64,000 nucleotides of DNA. Origin: Nymphaea colorata. Taxonomy: Eukaryota > Streptophyta > Magnoliopsida > Nymphaeales > Nymphaeaceae. The notes under the pieces are model-generated. The model did not search any database. It was given only the letters and a program-made list of their open reading frames with translations, and was not told the DNA's origin. The stretch lies in contig NC_045144.1 in NCBI RefSeq assembly GCF_008831285.2, forward strand, positions 13,877,858 through 13,941,857, written 5' to 3'. The translations under genes and the position numbers were made by a program. Of the stretch, positions 23,538 through 36,090 are shown in pieces (the stretch's first letter is position 1; each line of letters opens with the position of its first letter).

Positions 23538-24221
23538 ATGAGCCCACAACGTGATGATCAACACCACAGCAAGAGAGAGGTCCAGGGAACAAGGCCTTCC
23601 CCACTGAAAGTGAACAAGGACTCCCATCAGATCCACAAGGCTTCTTCTTCAGCTTCCTCCTCTTCCTCCTCTTCCTCCGCCTCCTCCTCGTTCACGCAGC
23701 AGCGGCATCCCGTTATAATCTATACCCACTCCCCCAAGGTGATCCACACTCAGGCTCATGATTTCATGGCTTTGGTTCAGAAGCTCACCGGGCTCTCCAG
23801 CTCCGACGCCCCCTCGTCGCTGTCGCAGCCGCCGCCACCTCCGCCGCCACCACAACAGCCTTCTTCGCCACCATCTCCTACCCAGCCACAGCCACAACCG
23901 CCTCTGGGGCTGTCATGCGGAGATCTGGAAGAGTTGGCAATGAAGAGTTCGAGAAGCGGACGTGAGGATGCGTCGTCGTCGGTGGTGACCGATGACCATT
24001 GTGTTGATATTCCGGCGAGTACGTCTGCGGTGTCTCCCATGTTCGAGGTGCGCAACCCGTTTTTCTCCGACATTCCGCTGTATACGCCTACTGCATCCGA
24101 TTACTACTGCTCGCCGCACCATCTGTATAGATTCGCAGACCCAGTTTTCTCTCCTACAACTCTTGGGGGTTCCCTTTCTCCCAACATCATGGAAGTGCTC
24201 AAGGCCTTCCCTGAATATTGA
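23538..24221 (+). CDS. VQ-motif protein, MKS1/VQ21-like (227 aa)
   Basis: A single-exon frame runs from ATG 23538 to TGA 24221. The VQ motif FMALVQKLTG is at residues 76-85, preceded by PVIIYTHSPKVIH (58-70). An N-terminal GTRPSPLKVNKDSHQIHK block is at 17-34. This combination of RPSPL..KDSH plus IYxxSPKVIHT is what I recall of the MKS1 (VQ21), VQ20 and VQ8 branch. In Arabidopsis MKS1 is a nuclear MPK4 substrate that binds WRKY33 and WRKY25. Several Ser-Pro sites (for example Ser21, Ser65) could be MAP-kinase targets. There is a Ser/Ala run at 36-51 and a Pro/Gln-rich stretch at 97-125, beginning with eight prolines. Length and lack of introns are normal for VQ genes. It is the only intact host gene seen in the window. 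The exact VQ subgroup is less certain than the family. Confidence 0.93.
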   Translation: MSPQRDDQHHSKREVQGTRPSPLKVNKDSHQIHKASSSASSSSSSSSASSSFTQQRHPVIIYTHSPKVIHTQAHDFMALVQKLTGLSSSDAPSSLSQPPPPPPPPQQPSSPPSPTQPQPQPPLGLSCGDLEELAMKSSRSGREDASSSVVTDDHCVDIPASTSAVSPMFEVRNPFFSDIPLYTPTASDYYCSPHHLYRFADPVFSPTTLGGSLSPNIMEVLKAFPEY

Positions 24222-25755
24222 TCACAGAAGCAGCAGCTTATTAATGGAGATGAAGTAAAGCGGTTCATCGTCTAGGATCTTATAATTCGATTTTTCTGTT
24301 CTTTTTGTTATTCTTAGAGATCCTCTTTGATGATCTGACTTTCTTGTGAATCAGCTGATTAATTCATTTTTGCCCAACTTAGAGAACTGCGCTCTATGTG
24401 GATCAGTTGCTTTCAATTTTTTTTCCTTTTTAGTTTCTTATTTTTCCTTCAGTGGGATCGAAGGGATATATTTATCTTAATAATATACCTTATTTCATTG
24501 ATTACTTACCTTGAATATCATGCATGTTTATGGGCATGAGTGAGGTTGGTGAGTGGTCGGAAGATATTGGGAAGTTAAGTCAAAGTCGTGCCTCAAATCA
24601 CTTGCCTTCTTATGAGAGAGCACACTGTTATTTCCTTTCTATTCATATTTTATATTGTGTTTTGTTATAATCTTTTGAACATAGTACGAGCAAAAATGAT
24701 TGATTGGGGGAAGTTTTCTTTTGTTCAAAATACGGAGTGGTATAAGCCAATAGAAGAGATTCTGAACTCATACGAAGGTCCCTTGACACTAGTCAAGTAA
24801 TGAAAACTTAATTTCACATTGAGAGATACCCGGAACCTCTCTCCCTCCCACATGGTGTGTAGTATCAATGAAGAAGCCTGTGTACAATGTCTTTGCATTG
24901 CTTTTCATTATGCACTGACCCATGTTGCATGACACGTACCTTAGAAGTGGGCCAAAAAGCCAACAAAAGTAGGAGGCATGCATCATGTCAGAAAAGTGTT
25001 TAAGGTTCGATTAGAGTTGGGCTGAGGGGTTGCATTAAGTGGCTCTAGTGATGGGGTTGTGGTCCCTTATCTCCTCTCTCTCTCTCTCTCTTTCTCTCTC
25101 TTTATAACCTGGTGTTTCAACGAACGAAGCTCAAGTTGGAATCTGTTTATTTTTTACAAAATGGATACATTTTTGGGCTTGAACAGCATGCATAATCACA
25201 GGAAACTAATTCTTTGATTAATGTTCCCCTGCGTCCTTCGGCGGAAGATCTATCTCCAATAGTACTGCTACAAAGTTTCTTTTTCACGATAATCGAGAAG
25301 ATGGTAGAAGGCTGAATATTTTCTTTCTCGTTTAAGTGTGCAAAGCAGCAGCAGCCTTTTCCTTATATGCTGCTATTTCTTTTGCTACAAAAACCTAAGC
25401 AATTCTATTATCGTGAAAAATAAAAAAGTGTGACTGCATACCAACAAAAGTTCCTAGGGTTTCTAATCCACTCTACCGCAACGTCTTATAATTACAAGAC
25501 TATGATGAAGAGACATTTCAGGTTTGGATATTCAAGCTTGAGTTGAATTCCAGGTACTTCGAAAGAGCCATTTCAAGTTGTGGCTTAGTTTACATGATTG
25601 CAATGTCTGAGTCTATAACTACATTATTGAACTTATTACGAGCATAATACCCAATTACCCAAAACCAGCCAAGGGCCTGAGTTGGTGGGTCCCAACTTCA
25701 AGAGCTTACATAGATTCAATAACCAAAAGGGTTGTGAACCCAAACTGGTTACGTG
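24222..25755. other. VQ 3' flank and intergenic DNA
   Basis: The 3' untranslated region presumably lies in the first 200-300 bases; no clear AATAAA is present there. A CT repeat occupies 25074-25107. A 14-bp inverted repeat, TTTTTCACGATAAT / ATTATCGTGAAAAA, lies at 25280-25293 and 25407-25420. It could be the ends of a tiny element, but no flanking duplication was seen. No other gene is supported. Confidence 0.45.
25074..25107. repeat. CT microsatellite
   Basis: Nearly uninterrupted CT dinucleotides with TTTCTC interruptions. Confidence 0.85.
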
Positions 25756-26194
25756 TGAAAGAAAAATGCAAGACTAAAAATTTAAGTGGTTGGGATTAAA
25801 AATCCTACGTCCACTATCTCTCACACCAACAAAACTTGATTGATATGAGGTTCCCTTGACAAGAGCATTTATACACGTTTCTCGGAGGGATTGTTACAGA
25901 TTTGTTTAAAATTCAAACAATCATTCCTTAAATTTCTAGTTTCTATAATCATTTCTTTCTCCTTTCATGAGGATAAGTTGCCACTTTTCTTGCTTAGATT
26001 CTCTGCCTCGTGAGATGTTCTTCCTTGATTTATCACTTCAAATATAATGGGTATAGTTGCCTTTTTGTTTGATTTATCATGATCTTCAAGATTTTCTTCA
26101 TCCATTGAGCTGGCATGATCTTCATGATTTCTTTCATCCGTTGAGCAGCTGTTACTAGTTTGCATGTAAACGGTCTACAACTTGTGCATTAACA
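25756..26194 (-). repeat. 3' LTR of copia element (439 bp)
   Basis: On the - strand it begins TGTTAATGCACAAG and ends CTTTCA. It aligns along its whole length with 30102-30542. The polypurine tract abuts its start. Confidence 0.92.
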
Positions 26195-26205
26195 TCCCCC
26201 TTCAA
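26195..26205 (-). other. Polypurine tract of copia element
   Basis: TTGAAGGGGGA on the - strand lies immediately before the 3' LTR, the expected place for the plus-strand primer. Confidence 0.85.
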
Positions 26206-29200
26206 TCTCGAGCGTAGACTGTAGCAAAGACCGAGAGTGTGACCCAATGTTTTCAATCGGTGGTGAGGCAATGGCTTTGTAAACAAATCAGCAAGCTAAT
26301 GAGTGGACGGAATATATTGAGTAACTAACGATCCAAGAGCCACTTTTTCTCATACAAAATGAAAATCAAGCTCAATATGCTACATCTCGGAGTGATTGGC
26401 TGTTTTGATGGTGGGTTGCAAAGCGGAAAGATTGTCACATAATAGCAAGGTAGGTTGAGAGAGAAACGGTCCAAGATCTCTAAGGATGAACGTGATCCAA
26501 GTTAGTTCTGTTGTTGCTGTTGCAAGAGCACGATGTTATGCTTCACAGGAAGAACGCACAACACATTGTTGTTTTTTAGACGCCTAGGAAATACAATTGG
26601 GTCCCAGAACAGTGCAGTAGCCTGTGGTAGAGCGATGAGTGGGGGGGGGGCAGCTGACCCAATCTACATCAGAATAAGCTTGAACTGATAATTTGCTGGG
26701 CTTAAAGAACTGCATCCCAAGAGAGATAGTGCACTGAATGTAGTGAAGAATGCGTTTCAGCAACTGGAAATGTCGCAGGAAGGAAAGTGCATAAATTGGG
26801 ACACATAATTAACAACATAAGTGATGTCTGGTCGAGTAAATGTAAGATATTGCAAAGCGCCAACAAGACTATGATACAATGTAGTATTGGGATATGCTTC
26901 TTCTTCTTCAGTGTTATTGCTGGAAACATTAGTAACCATTGGAGTAACATTTGATCTGCACGATTGCATCTGAGCGTGTTATAGAATTTCCATAGCATAG
27001 CGTTGCTGGTTGGGAAATAGTTTGGAAGCAGTGCGTTGAACTTGAATGCCAAAGAAATAATGTAAGTCCCCAAGATCATTCAAAGCAAATGTACATGATA
27101 CTTCCTTTTGAAAGGATGCAAGAAAAGTTGGACTGCTGCCAGTGAGAATGATATCATCCACATATAATAGAAGTATAATTATAGTCAACTGTTGGAGTCG
27201 AACAAATAACTATGGATCTATACAGCTGGCTTGAAAATTGTGAGAAAATAAATATTGAGCAAACCGATCATACCAAGCTCGAGGGGCCTGTTTGAAGCCA
27301 TATAGCGCATGATTTAATTTGCAAACATGGTGTGGAAATCTATCATCTTGGAAACCTAGAGGCTGCTCAATGAATACAGTTTCAGTCAAATAGCCATTCA
27401 AGAATGCATTTTTGACATCACGTTTTTTAAGGGGTCAGCTGTTCATGAGAACAATGGAGAGAACGATCTGAATAGCTGCTGGTTTAACAACTCGTGAAAA
27501 GGTTTCAAGAAAATCCACGCCTTCAACTTGAGTATAGCCTTGTGCTACCAGCCGTCCCTTAAGTCTATCAACATGGCCATCACTATCTAATTTGGTTTTG
27601 TAAACCCATCGGCTGCCAATAATATGCATGTTGGGATTGTGAGGTACCAGGGTCCATGTGTCATTTGTGATCAATGCTGCCATTTCATCCTCCATAGCTT
27701 TCCTCCAACCCGAGATGTTTAAGAGCAATGGAAAAATGTCTTGGTTAGGTGGGAGCAAGGGTAGTTAATATCTATTTGGGATTGGGTTTAACAATGCCAT
27801 TTTGAGAACGCGTGACCATAGGATGAGACAGTCTAGTAGAGGTATTGGGTAAGGCATTAGATGAGATGGGAAAGGGTGAGCTAGGCGGCAATGATGAGTG
27901 AAGAGCTGGTGGCTCTGGTGGTGATAAAGGTAAGGAAGACATGACTGGAGGTTGTAGAGAAGGAGCAAGAGAGGGATATTCTGGTTCACTATTGAGAAGT
28001 CTCGCAAGATCATGGGTTCACTTCGGTGAGAACATGCTGGTTAGGTTGGGTGGCGACTGGACAGAGTGACACCAAATCATGAGCAAAGTTGTAATTCAGT
28101 GGTGTGCTAGCCGAACCTTGATTGAAAGGAAAATATTTTTCATCAAACACATGTCTTGAAATATACACCCAATTTGTCAAGGGATAAAGGCAACGATAAC
28201 CTTTGTGTTGGTCACTATACCCTATGAAGACACATGGTAAGGATTTAGGTTCAAATTTGTGTTTGTTGTAGCTCTTGATGTAGGGAAAACATCTACACTC
28301 AAAAGTCCGTAGGCAAGAATAATCTGGAGGTTTATGAAATAAACTTTCATATGGGCTTAGCATTTGGAGCGTCGACATCGGCAACCGATTTATGAGCCAA
28401 ACAGCTGTAGAAAAAGCTTCTACCCAATATTTTGACGGTAAATTGCTATGAAACAGTAGAGTTAATCCAAGTTCAGTGACTCACCTGCGTTTTCACTCCA
28501 CGAACCCATTATGTTCAGGTGTTTTTGGACAAACCTTGAGATGTTTGATTCCACATTCTCTTAAATAAAAGAGAAAAGAAGTGCTATTAAATTCACCACC
28601 TTCATCACTTTGAAAACTTTTTACAGCTCTTCTGAATTGCATTGTCACCATCTAATGAAATTTCATAAATTTTGTAAAAAAATCAGACTTGGATTTTAAT
28701 GGATAGATCCAAGAGTATCGAGAGTGGTGATCAACAAAGAGAAAATAATATCAAAATTTTTTACATGAGTCAACCAGTGTTGGTCCCCAAAGATCAGAAC
28801 GAATTTTTTCAAAAGGTTCATAATATCATCTAATGGAAGAAGAGCAAACGTGTTGTTTTTCCCAATTGACAACTTTGACAAATAGAAACATAGATGTTTT
28901 TGCTGTTAAATTTATTATACCCTTGGACGGCAAAAAATTAATGATCTTAGCAGATAGATGCCCGAGCCGACTATGCCAAACTTTTGAAGTTGCTGTTCTA
29001 AAATAATCAGAAAAGAATACTACCTTTGGTCTGGTCTTGAGCGCGTACAAATCTCCCTCTCTAGCTTCCTTTACATTCATCCGATTGGTTTCTTTGTCCT
29101 TAATTACAAACGAATCAGATGTAAACTCAAATACGTAGGGCATAGAAGATGTAAGCTGACTTACAGAAATAAGATTTTTCTTTATCGCAGGAACAACCAG

Positions 29201-30061
29201 CACATTATCAAGAGGGAGCCTTCTGTAGTGATCACGTGATTTTTCTTTATCGCAGAAATAAGATTTTTCCATGTCCTCGTGAGTTGAAGCGAGAGTTGCT
29301 ATTTTTTCTGTTATAGTGATCACGTCCTCTGTAATTGTGAGAGTAAGGAGGTTGAACTTGAACATGCTGGCTTGTGAACATTAGGATTGAGTTGAAACCC
29401 ATGGAGGTTTTTCATGTTGTCGTGGCTTTCAAGCAGTGAAACAACATCAATATATGCAGGAATAGGAGATCGATGTATCGACGTCATAAACGATTCATAA
29501 CCTTATCAAAGCCCATTTATGAGCCAATAAACTTTGTCTTGATCTGACAGAGGTTTCCCAATGGCTGCCAACTCATCGCAAATGGTTTTGAAACCTGTTA
29601 TATACTTAGTAACAGTTTTATCTTGCTTTTGAAATGTCTGCAATTTTCTTTTTAACAGAAATTCTCAGTCTTTAGATTCTGTAGAAAAGATAAAGACCTT
29701 TATAAGAGCATTCCAGACTTCGGCAGAGCTTTGGAGTCCGACCACAAGACCTACCACTTCTTCAGAGAGTGATCCAGTGATGCACCTTCTAAGAAGTCTG
29801 TCTGATTTTTTCCAGGCAAAGAATTCTGGATTTGGGACATAGTGGTCCTCACCATTTCCAACAATTTCATTGGTAGAGGTCGGTGTGGAGATTTGTCCAT
29901 CAATAAAACCCATCAGGTCTTGGCTTTCAATCAGCCCAAGGGGTTTTCAAAGCAAGTAATTCTTGTGAGAGTTAGATAGAGATAAAATTTACAACATTAA
30001 CCCTTGAAGGATATGGATACTTAGTTGCCATGACGGATGAAGAGGATGCACCGGAAGCCAT
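26206..30061 (-). pseudogene. copia gag-pol, disrupted by stops, frameshifts and loss of protease
   Basis: Gag ATG lies at 30061 on the - strand, 28 bases past the primer-binding site. Gag continues with LMGFIDGQIS (about 29910) and later SFMTSIHRSPIPAYI (about 29490). The expected zinc knuckle and DSGA protease are missing; sequence passes almost directly to the protease tail, LVVPAIKKNLISVSQL (about 29190). Then follow gag-pre-integrase VWHSRLGHLSAKI (about 28970) and integrase C-terminal LSPYESLFHKPPDY (about 28350). Reverse transcriptase shows WVYKTKLDSDG (about 27600), YGFKQAPRAWYDRF (about 27290) and the catalytic YVDD at 27153-27164. RNase H ends with ADLFTKPLP near 26290. Stops and frame changes separate these blocks, including a run of ten G at 26641-26650 that breaks the frame. 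Confidence 0.9.
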
Positions 30062-30088
30062 GGAGAAATCGTCAATCCTCACGGAGAT

Positions 30089-30101
30089 GGCTCTGATACC
30101 A
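30089..30101 (-). other. Primer-binding site of copia element (initiator tRNA-Met)
   Basis: TGGTATCAGAGCC on the - strand directly follows the 5' LTR and matches the usual plant copia primer-binding sequence, complementary to initiator tRNA-Met. Confidence 0.93.
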
Positions 30102-30542
30102 TGAAAAGAAAAATGCAAGACTAAAAATTTAAGTGGTTTGGAATAAAAAAATCCTACGTCCATTATATCTCACACCAAAAAAACTTGATTGATATGAGGT
30201 TCCCTTGATGAGAGAATTTATACACGTTTGTTGGAGGGATTGTTACAGATTTGTTTAAAATTCAAACAATCTTTTCTTAAATTTATAGTTTCTATAATCA
30301 TTTCTTTCTCCTTTAGTGAGGATGTGTTGCCACTTTTCTTGCCTAGATTCACTGCCTCGTGAGATGTTCTTCCTTGATTTATCACTCCAAATCTAAAGGG
30401 TATAGTTGCCTTTTTGTTTGATTTGTCATGATCTCCAAGATTTTTTTCATCCATTGACCTGGCATGATCTTCATGATTTCTTTCATCTGTTGAGCAGTTG
30501 TTACTAGTTTGTGTGTAACAGTCTGCAACTTGTGCGTTAACA
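30102..30542 (-). repeat. 5' LTR of copia element (441 bp)
   Basis: On the - strand it begins TGTTAACGCACAAG and ends CTTTTCA, followed at once by the primer-binding site. Confidence 0.92.
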
Positions 30543-32274
30543 ATGTGCACACCCCTAAGCACAAAGAATTGTGCATAGTGGTATATAATGGCCAAGATAC
30601 CGTTGTAAAAGTAAAGAAAAAGGACTTTTAGAAGGAAGAAAAGGGGTTATAAAAAAAGTAAACATTAAAAAATGTACATTTCTTTACAAAAAAATTCTAA
30701 AAATATCCCGATCCCCCTTTTTTTTCCTCTAGTGTATACTTGAACTTCGACAAGGGTGTGCACCCAACACCATACGTTGTAAGCTAGGTAGCCAAAATAA
30801 CAGATTCTAGGATCATAAGAATCTTCCTCATGACAAATGAGCATTCTCAAGTTATTCCATATAATGGGAGATACACTGAAGAGCTCAAAACCCGTCTTCC
30901 TTTCCTTTGATTCAAGGGTCTAGGGCTGCTTTTATGACATGCACGACCTTATGATTACTTCGACAATAGCATCTTATACTATTTGCAGTAGCAAAGAATG
31001 GCACCCATGAAAATCCAATTAATGATGGGCTTTCACTGGCCCACCAGCTCGACCAACTACACTATGTCCATCACAACAAGTCATTCCTTTATATGGATTG
31101 TTACATGGATAAATGTTTGATGGGCTCAAAGATACAACGCCTTCATTAGAGAAATGTGGTTGAATTGGTCTAAAATGTTACATAAAGCCATAACTTAGGC
31201 CCCGATTGATGACTACTGACAAAATTTCACTAACAAAAAAACATTAATTTTAATCCATGGATACCACAAAATTCTAAGGTCTTGTCCTTCATAGTTACCA
31301 CAAAATTCTAAGGTCTCAGGTGTCAAAAAATGGTATACTTCATAAAATTTTGGAGAAGTTTATTCTATATCTTAACGTTTTGCTTGAAGGATCAATTGAT
31401 TACCAATTGATCAATCCAATTAATTGTTGTTGCTTATAACGCTGTGAAAGTGTCAACTTTTGTTTTTCACATTTTTTTCGTAAAAATTTCTTTGCTCTAG
31501 AAGAAATTTAGGCAACAGAAATGTGCATTTTACTATATAATATGAATAAAAAATTTCTCCTCCATTGGTGAAGGTTGCTGAAATAGAATATTTGGGAACT
31601 GCTTATTTTCAACAAGTTTTTTCACTTCCTCTGATATGAGAAAATTGAGCAAAGAAAACACACCCTAAGATCTAAATAAAGGTATGTTGTTACTACACGA
31701 AACTAGACTTAAAACAAAAAACAAGAAAAGAAATTTACCGAAACAAAAACCCAATCTATATGAGTTTCAGCAAGATCAGTTCAAGGGCCACTGCAACAAT
31801 TTGTCTAACTCAAATTCCCTCGCTCCAACCAAACTACGCTCTCCTCCTCTCTCACTCAGCCTCTGAAACCTATTAAAAAAACACAAGAAGGGGGATGGAA
31901 GATGCCCGCCAGTGGCGGCAGGATGACAATGGTGATGGATCAATCCACTAAAAGAAATTAGAGATTCAATAACGTGTGTCTCTAACACGTTACTGTGCAA
32001 GAAAATTTTTTGTGACTGGAAACGATTGCCATGAACTACAAGGTCTACCCACCATCTCCATTGACAAGTAGAAGACACTATGACTTTCTTCTTGTAAAGA
32101 TTTCAATTCAAACAAACCACTCATGAGGACTCTGGTTAGTGCTTAACTACAGAATAAGAAGTGTTTACTGTGTTCAAACAAAATTTCTGATAAAATCACG
32201 AGGACATTTAAGTTTTGTGTATTCAATTGTAAATAATATTTCCATTTCTCCCACCACCTCGTTTTGACAGACCT
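30543..32274. other. Intergenic; no supported feature
   Basis: AT-rich DNA without a domain-bearing frame or RNA gene. A short duplication, CCACAAAATTCTAAGGTCT, occurs twice at 31262-31320. Confidence 0.4.
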
Positions 32275-32665
32275 GTACAACGAGCCAGGCCAACTCATGC
32301 TCGACTCCAAATCGCTCGAAAAAACTGAGCTCATGCTCGACTCGTATACAAGTGAGCCAAGTTTAAGCTTACAAAGATGCTCAAAATGATAAATGACGGA
32401 GTTCGAGTTTTAGGAACTCCACTCAACCCGTAAACCAGTACTCTATATAATAATGCTAAAACCAGTTCACCGGTTTTAGCTTTTAGGGTGAAAACAGATT
32501 TTCACAAGTTACATGAGTTAAAGGCTTACACAAGTTAACACCAAACTAGTGAACATCTAACAAGTTAAATGGGTTAAACGAGTCAAGTTCGAGCTCGATT
32601 TTGTGTAGTCGAGTCGAGTCGAGCTTGCCATAAGGAACTCAACTCGACTTGCGTGGAGCCCCACC
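32275..32665. mobile_element. MITE-like repeat rich in GAGTCGAGCTC words
   Basis: The ends carry CGAGCC/CTCGACT words (32280-32350) and CGAGTCGAGTCGAGCTTG (32603-32625) around an AT-rich centre. This architecture and vocabulary are typical of a common class of plant MITEs. Target duplication was not established and limits are approximate. Confidence 0.42.
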
Positions 32666-35600
32666 CGACATGGGCACCTCCCGGGTTTTACTAAGCGCCG
32701 GGAGAGACCATTGACGATCTACTCCCAGTGAAAGAGAAGACAAAGAAGCTATGGATTGAAGTGAACTCCCTCTACTTCTATCGCTTGTGCAAATTTTGAT
32801 GATAATTTTATAGAAGAATGGCCTTCTGGATGGTTTAAGTGACCTGATTTGATCATTTTTTTGAGTGGTGATTGAAGCTATTAAGTAAAGGGGCTGTGGA
32901 ATGTGGATCTGCCTTGCCAATGAAAGGAAGATTTTCCTTTTTTGTTTGTTTTAATAAGTGTTGTCTTCTTTTGTTCCTGAATTTTCTGAGGCCAAAGAAA
33001 TGAATTTATGATTCTTTGATTTTATTTTACCTACTTCAGCTGCTTGTTTCTTTTTGGGTTCGACTGTAATAATTACAGGAAATTATATGTATATTTTGTT
33101 TAAGCTGGTGGGCACGTCTCTCCTCTTGTTGTTTCACAGTTGATGAGAGGAAATTTCTTGTCTTTTCATTTGGTTTTATGTTATAATTTTATTTGGTAAT
33201 GTAGTACAAAAATAACTAGTCTATTTTTTTTTAGTTGATGAGCAGAAATTTCTTATTTTCTTATTTGTGTGTGGTGTTTTCTTCTTTCCTTATTAATTTA
33301 CCTGCATATTACCATTGGAAGTGAATGAAGGTCCACACATATTCCATCAAGCCAAACTAGGGTCTGTGTAAGGTAAAAGACATTTGCTCCATGTTCTATC
33401 CCAAACAATGGCTTCTCTTCTATAATAAAAGAATGTTTATTATCTTCTACAAGCTGTTGACAACAGGATTGTCAAAGAGGAAGCCATGTTTCTTAGTAGT
33501 AGTTGACACTCTTTCATGCCCTCCACAGGCATTATCTGAAACACACAGATAAATAGTGACCGAGTAATAAATTTAAGTCAAGGGAAGCAGTTAAGCGAGC
33601 TGGTAATGTAGAAAATGCATATAAAAGTGTATAATTGTTTTTATGATATTTAGGTGAATACATTTGAAATTCATGTTAAAGTGTGCATGTTTTAATTTTA
33701 ATAATAAAAAAATCCATGTTTCTACTCCATTAGACTCCTAGTAAGCTGTGGATGAGAGCTTGAGAGAGCCAATAGTTTCTAGATTAATCAAATCAACTGT
33801 TGAAGGTAAACTCAAAATTGCTTAGTTGCAAGATGCTTGTTTAAGATGCACAGTCAAGTCTAGGATAATGAAATGATTTTCAGGTTGTTAAAACTCAGTT
33901 CCACCTCCAAAAAAGTGGTATTTAATTGCATGCTACTAGTGTGAACCCAAGCTCGACCAATGTAGTATAACGTATAGTTAATTTTTTATTAGTTCTTTTT
34001 TGAAATTTTTGGCTTTCATTTTGCCTAATACATCTCATTGCTTACTAGACAGGTCAATACATGTATTTTGGTGCATTTCAACTCATGGTTTACAATCATG
34101 TTTTTTTTTCCTCTTAAACAGTGACTTTTTCTTTTTTTTGAAATTGCAATCTCTTCTTTGGTGGACACGTTCATGTTCATTGTCTTAGTCCATGTCATGG
34201 GTTTATCTTCCAATCGGATCATGTCAGGATTTATTTTCTATAACTTTCTTTTGATTCTGGCTATTTTCTTGTATTTCACCTTTTGTTCTGTTATTCTTAG
34301 TTAAATATGTGTTCTTTTGGAGTAATTGTTATGGAGCTTCTTTATTGTGTGTTTTTCATCAGCATAATTTAAATTATTTACCTTTTTATTCCATACATTC
34401 TTGGATTTAAGTTTTTTTCAATAACTAAGTTCATCTGTGCTCATGTCCTTGATCCTTCTTTTTCATAAAGACACCGGCAAGGTTCTTATTGTATTTATTT
34501 AAATAGCTTACAATAACGTTGTGCTTAAACTTTTGCACTCTTTTGTTTGCATGCTTTGGATGTCAGTTGAATGATTTTATGTATAATGCAGGTGGTGCAT
34601 CTGATGACTTTTTATGCTCCTCAATGGGGTGTAAATTATTTTCAATGGATTTACATACTTCCTCAAGTAATCCGCATGCTGAATGATGCAACTCATGTAG
34701 ATTGATGTCTCTGATAATGCTGAACGTAAAAATTTTTTGTTTGGAAGAACTCCTCGCTTGTTTTGAAAGGCTTTTCAGCATAACCTATTTCACTAACAGT
34801 TACTTTTGGAACCTTTTCAGATGGCAGATAGGCATGCATGTTGGATGGGACAAGCCAATTTGACTCAAGGGCAGATACAAAGGTAGTAAATTTGTATATG
34901 TTTCTACTTTCTAAAGGTTCCATTGATTAAAAATACATTTTGGACTGACATTTTTATTCTTTGATCTAAAGTCTTACTTTCGAACTTCTAACATTATGTT
35001 TGAGACTTAAAAGGCAACATCTGATGGATGATGTAGGACATTTAAAGAAGTTGTATTCCCAAACGTAAATTCTATCCTCCTTTTAGACCCTATTATTTGC
35101 ATTAGTTACGACTTCCCTGTTGGACTTGTGGCACGAGTATAGCTTAGTTGGTACTAGTTCAGAGAGATAATTAACTAAATTCTTTAGTTCGCACTATGAC
35201 CAGTTAAAAACATGGCTTTGAGTCTTTTAACCCAAGGAGGACCAAGGTTAAGAAAGTAGGTTGAAGATCAATTAGTGTGTGTGTGCATATATATATATAT
35301 ATATAGGTATATAACTTCAATCCCTGAGCTATGATCTTGTTCATGGCATCTGGACTCCTATCCCTTTAGCTGTGAGCATCTATGTTTTTCCATGCTGATT
35401 TTAGATATTTATTATTCTTTTTTCTGCAAATAAATTTTTTTTATCTTCCAATTGACAATAAATGAAGGATTACATAGCTACACCTATACCTAATGGATAT
35501 TAAAGCCTCCGTAATACAGTGATATCATCTATTCATATGGGTGTGGGAGTGAGGTACCCGCACGTGCTACATAATGTGATTTTTCATGTAGATGATTTGG

Positions 35601-36090
35601 TTTTCATATGTTGATGATCTCCACATAATTGGAAGAATGTATGGAACCGTACGTTTGCGAAATTGCTTTTTATGCTTACTATATTATTGTAGTTGTTTAT
35701 GTATATTTTAATGTATCAAGATAATTATAATAATTATTATGCTAACATAAATTTTGTTAAAAGAACTAGCACAATCTGTAGTGCGTTTACATTGTTACTG
35801 AAGATCAGGTTGCCAATGAAATTTGTAATGCAAGTTGAAATGTTACTAAAAAATAGGTAACATGCTGTACACATGAGACATGTAATGACTTTTTGTAACA
35901 CAAGAGAGTTGTTAGCAAATGCTTTGGTGACGTCACATTTCATATTATGGTATGCATCCACTAGGAACGTTGTTTCTTCTTGTTACGGAATGGAATCAAT
36001 CATGCAATGTTTGGTAACGTAGTAACGGCGGTATTGAAGACCATCAGTTACGAGTTTTCAAAGTAATTTTTGTAGTTACAGTATCTGCAG
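32666..36090. other. Intergenic T-rich DNA, possible unresolved exon remnants
   Basis: The + strand is T-rich and intron-like. One candidate exon follows an acceptor-like TATAATGCAG at 34582-34591 and reads 30 codons (GGASDDFLCSSMGCKLF...) to TGA 34684-34686. It has no recognisable domain and no partner exons, so it is reported only as a possibility. A TA repeat lies at 35286-35305. Nothing else is supported. Confidence 0.3.

Larger units (their letters stand above)
25756..30542 (-). mobile_element. Full-length Ty1/copia retrotransposon, 4787 bp, inactive
   Basis: Both LTRs, a tRNA-Met primer-binding site, a polypurine tract and a degraded gag-pol lie between near-identical 5-bp flanks. Orientation is - strand: the 5' LTR is at the right (30102-30542) and the 3' LTR at the left (25756-26194). 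By-eye alignment of the LTRs gives about 34 substitutions in roughly 435 positions (about 8%) plus a few indels. That points to an old insertion, of order a few million years if a typical plant LTR rate holds. The internal region is ~3.9 kb and lacks the protease, so the element was probably deleted as well as mutated. Confidence 0.93.
25751..30547. repeat. 5-bp target site duplication of copia element
   Basis: ACGTG at 25751-25755 and ATGTG at 30543-30547 flank the two LTR ends; one of five bases differs, consistent with mutation after insertion. Confidence 0.7.

Noticed and set aside
23385-24122. Several antisense and alternate frames over the VQ gene
   Set aside because: Shadows of a GC-rich, Ser/Pro-repeat coding region; only the + frame 23538-24221 has a conserved domain.
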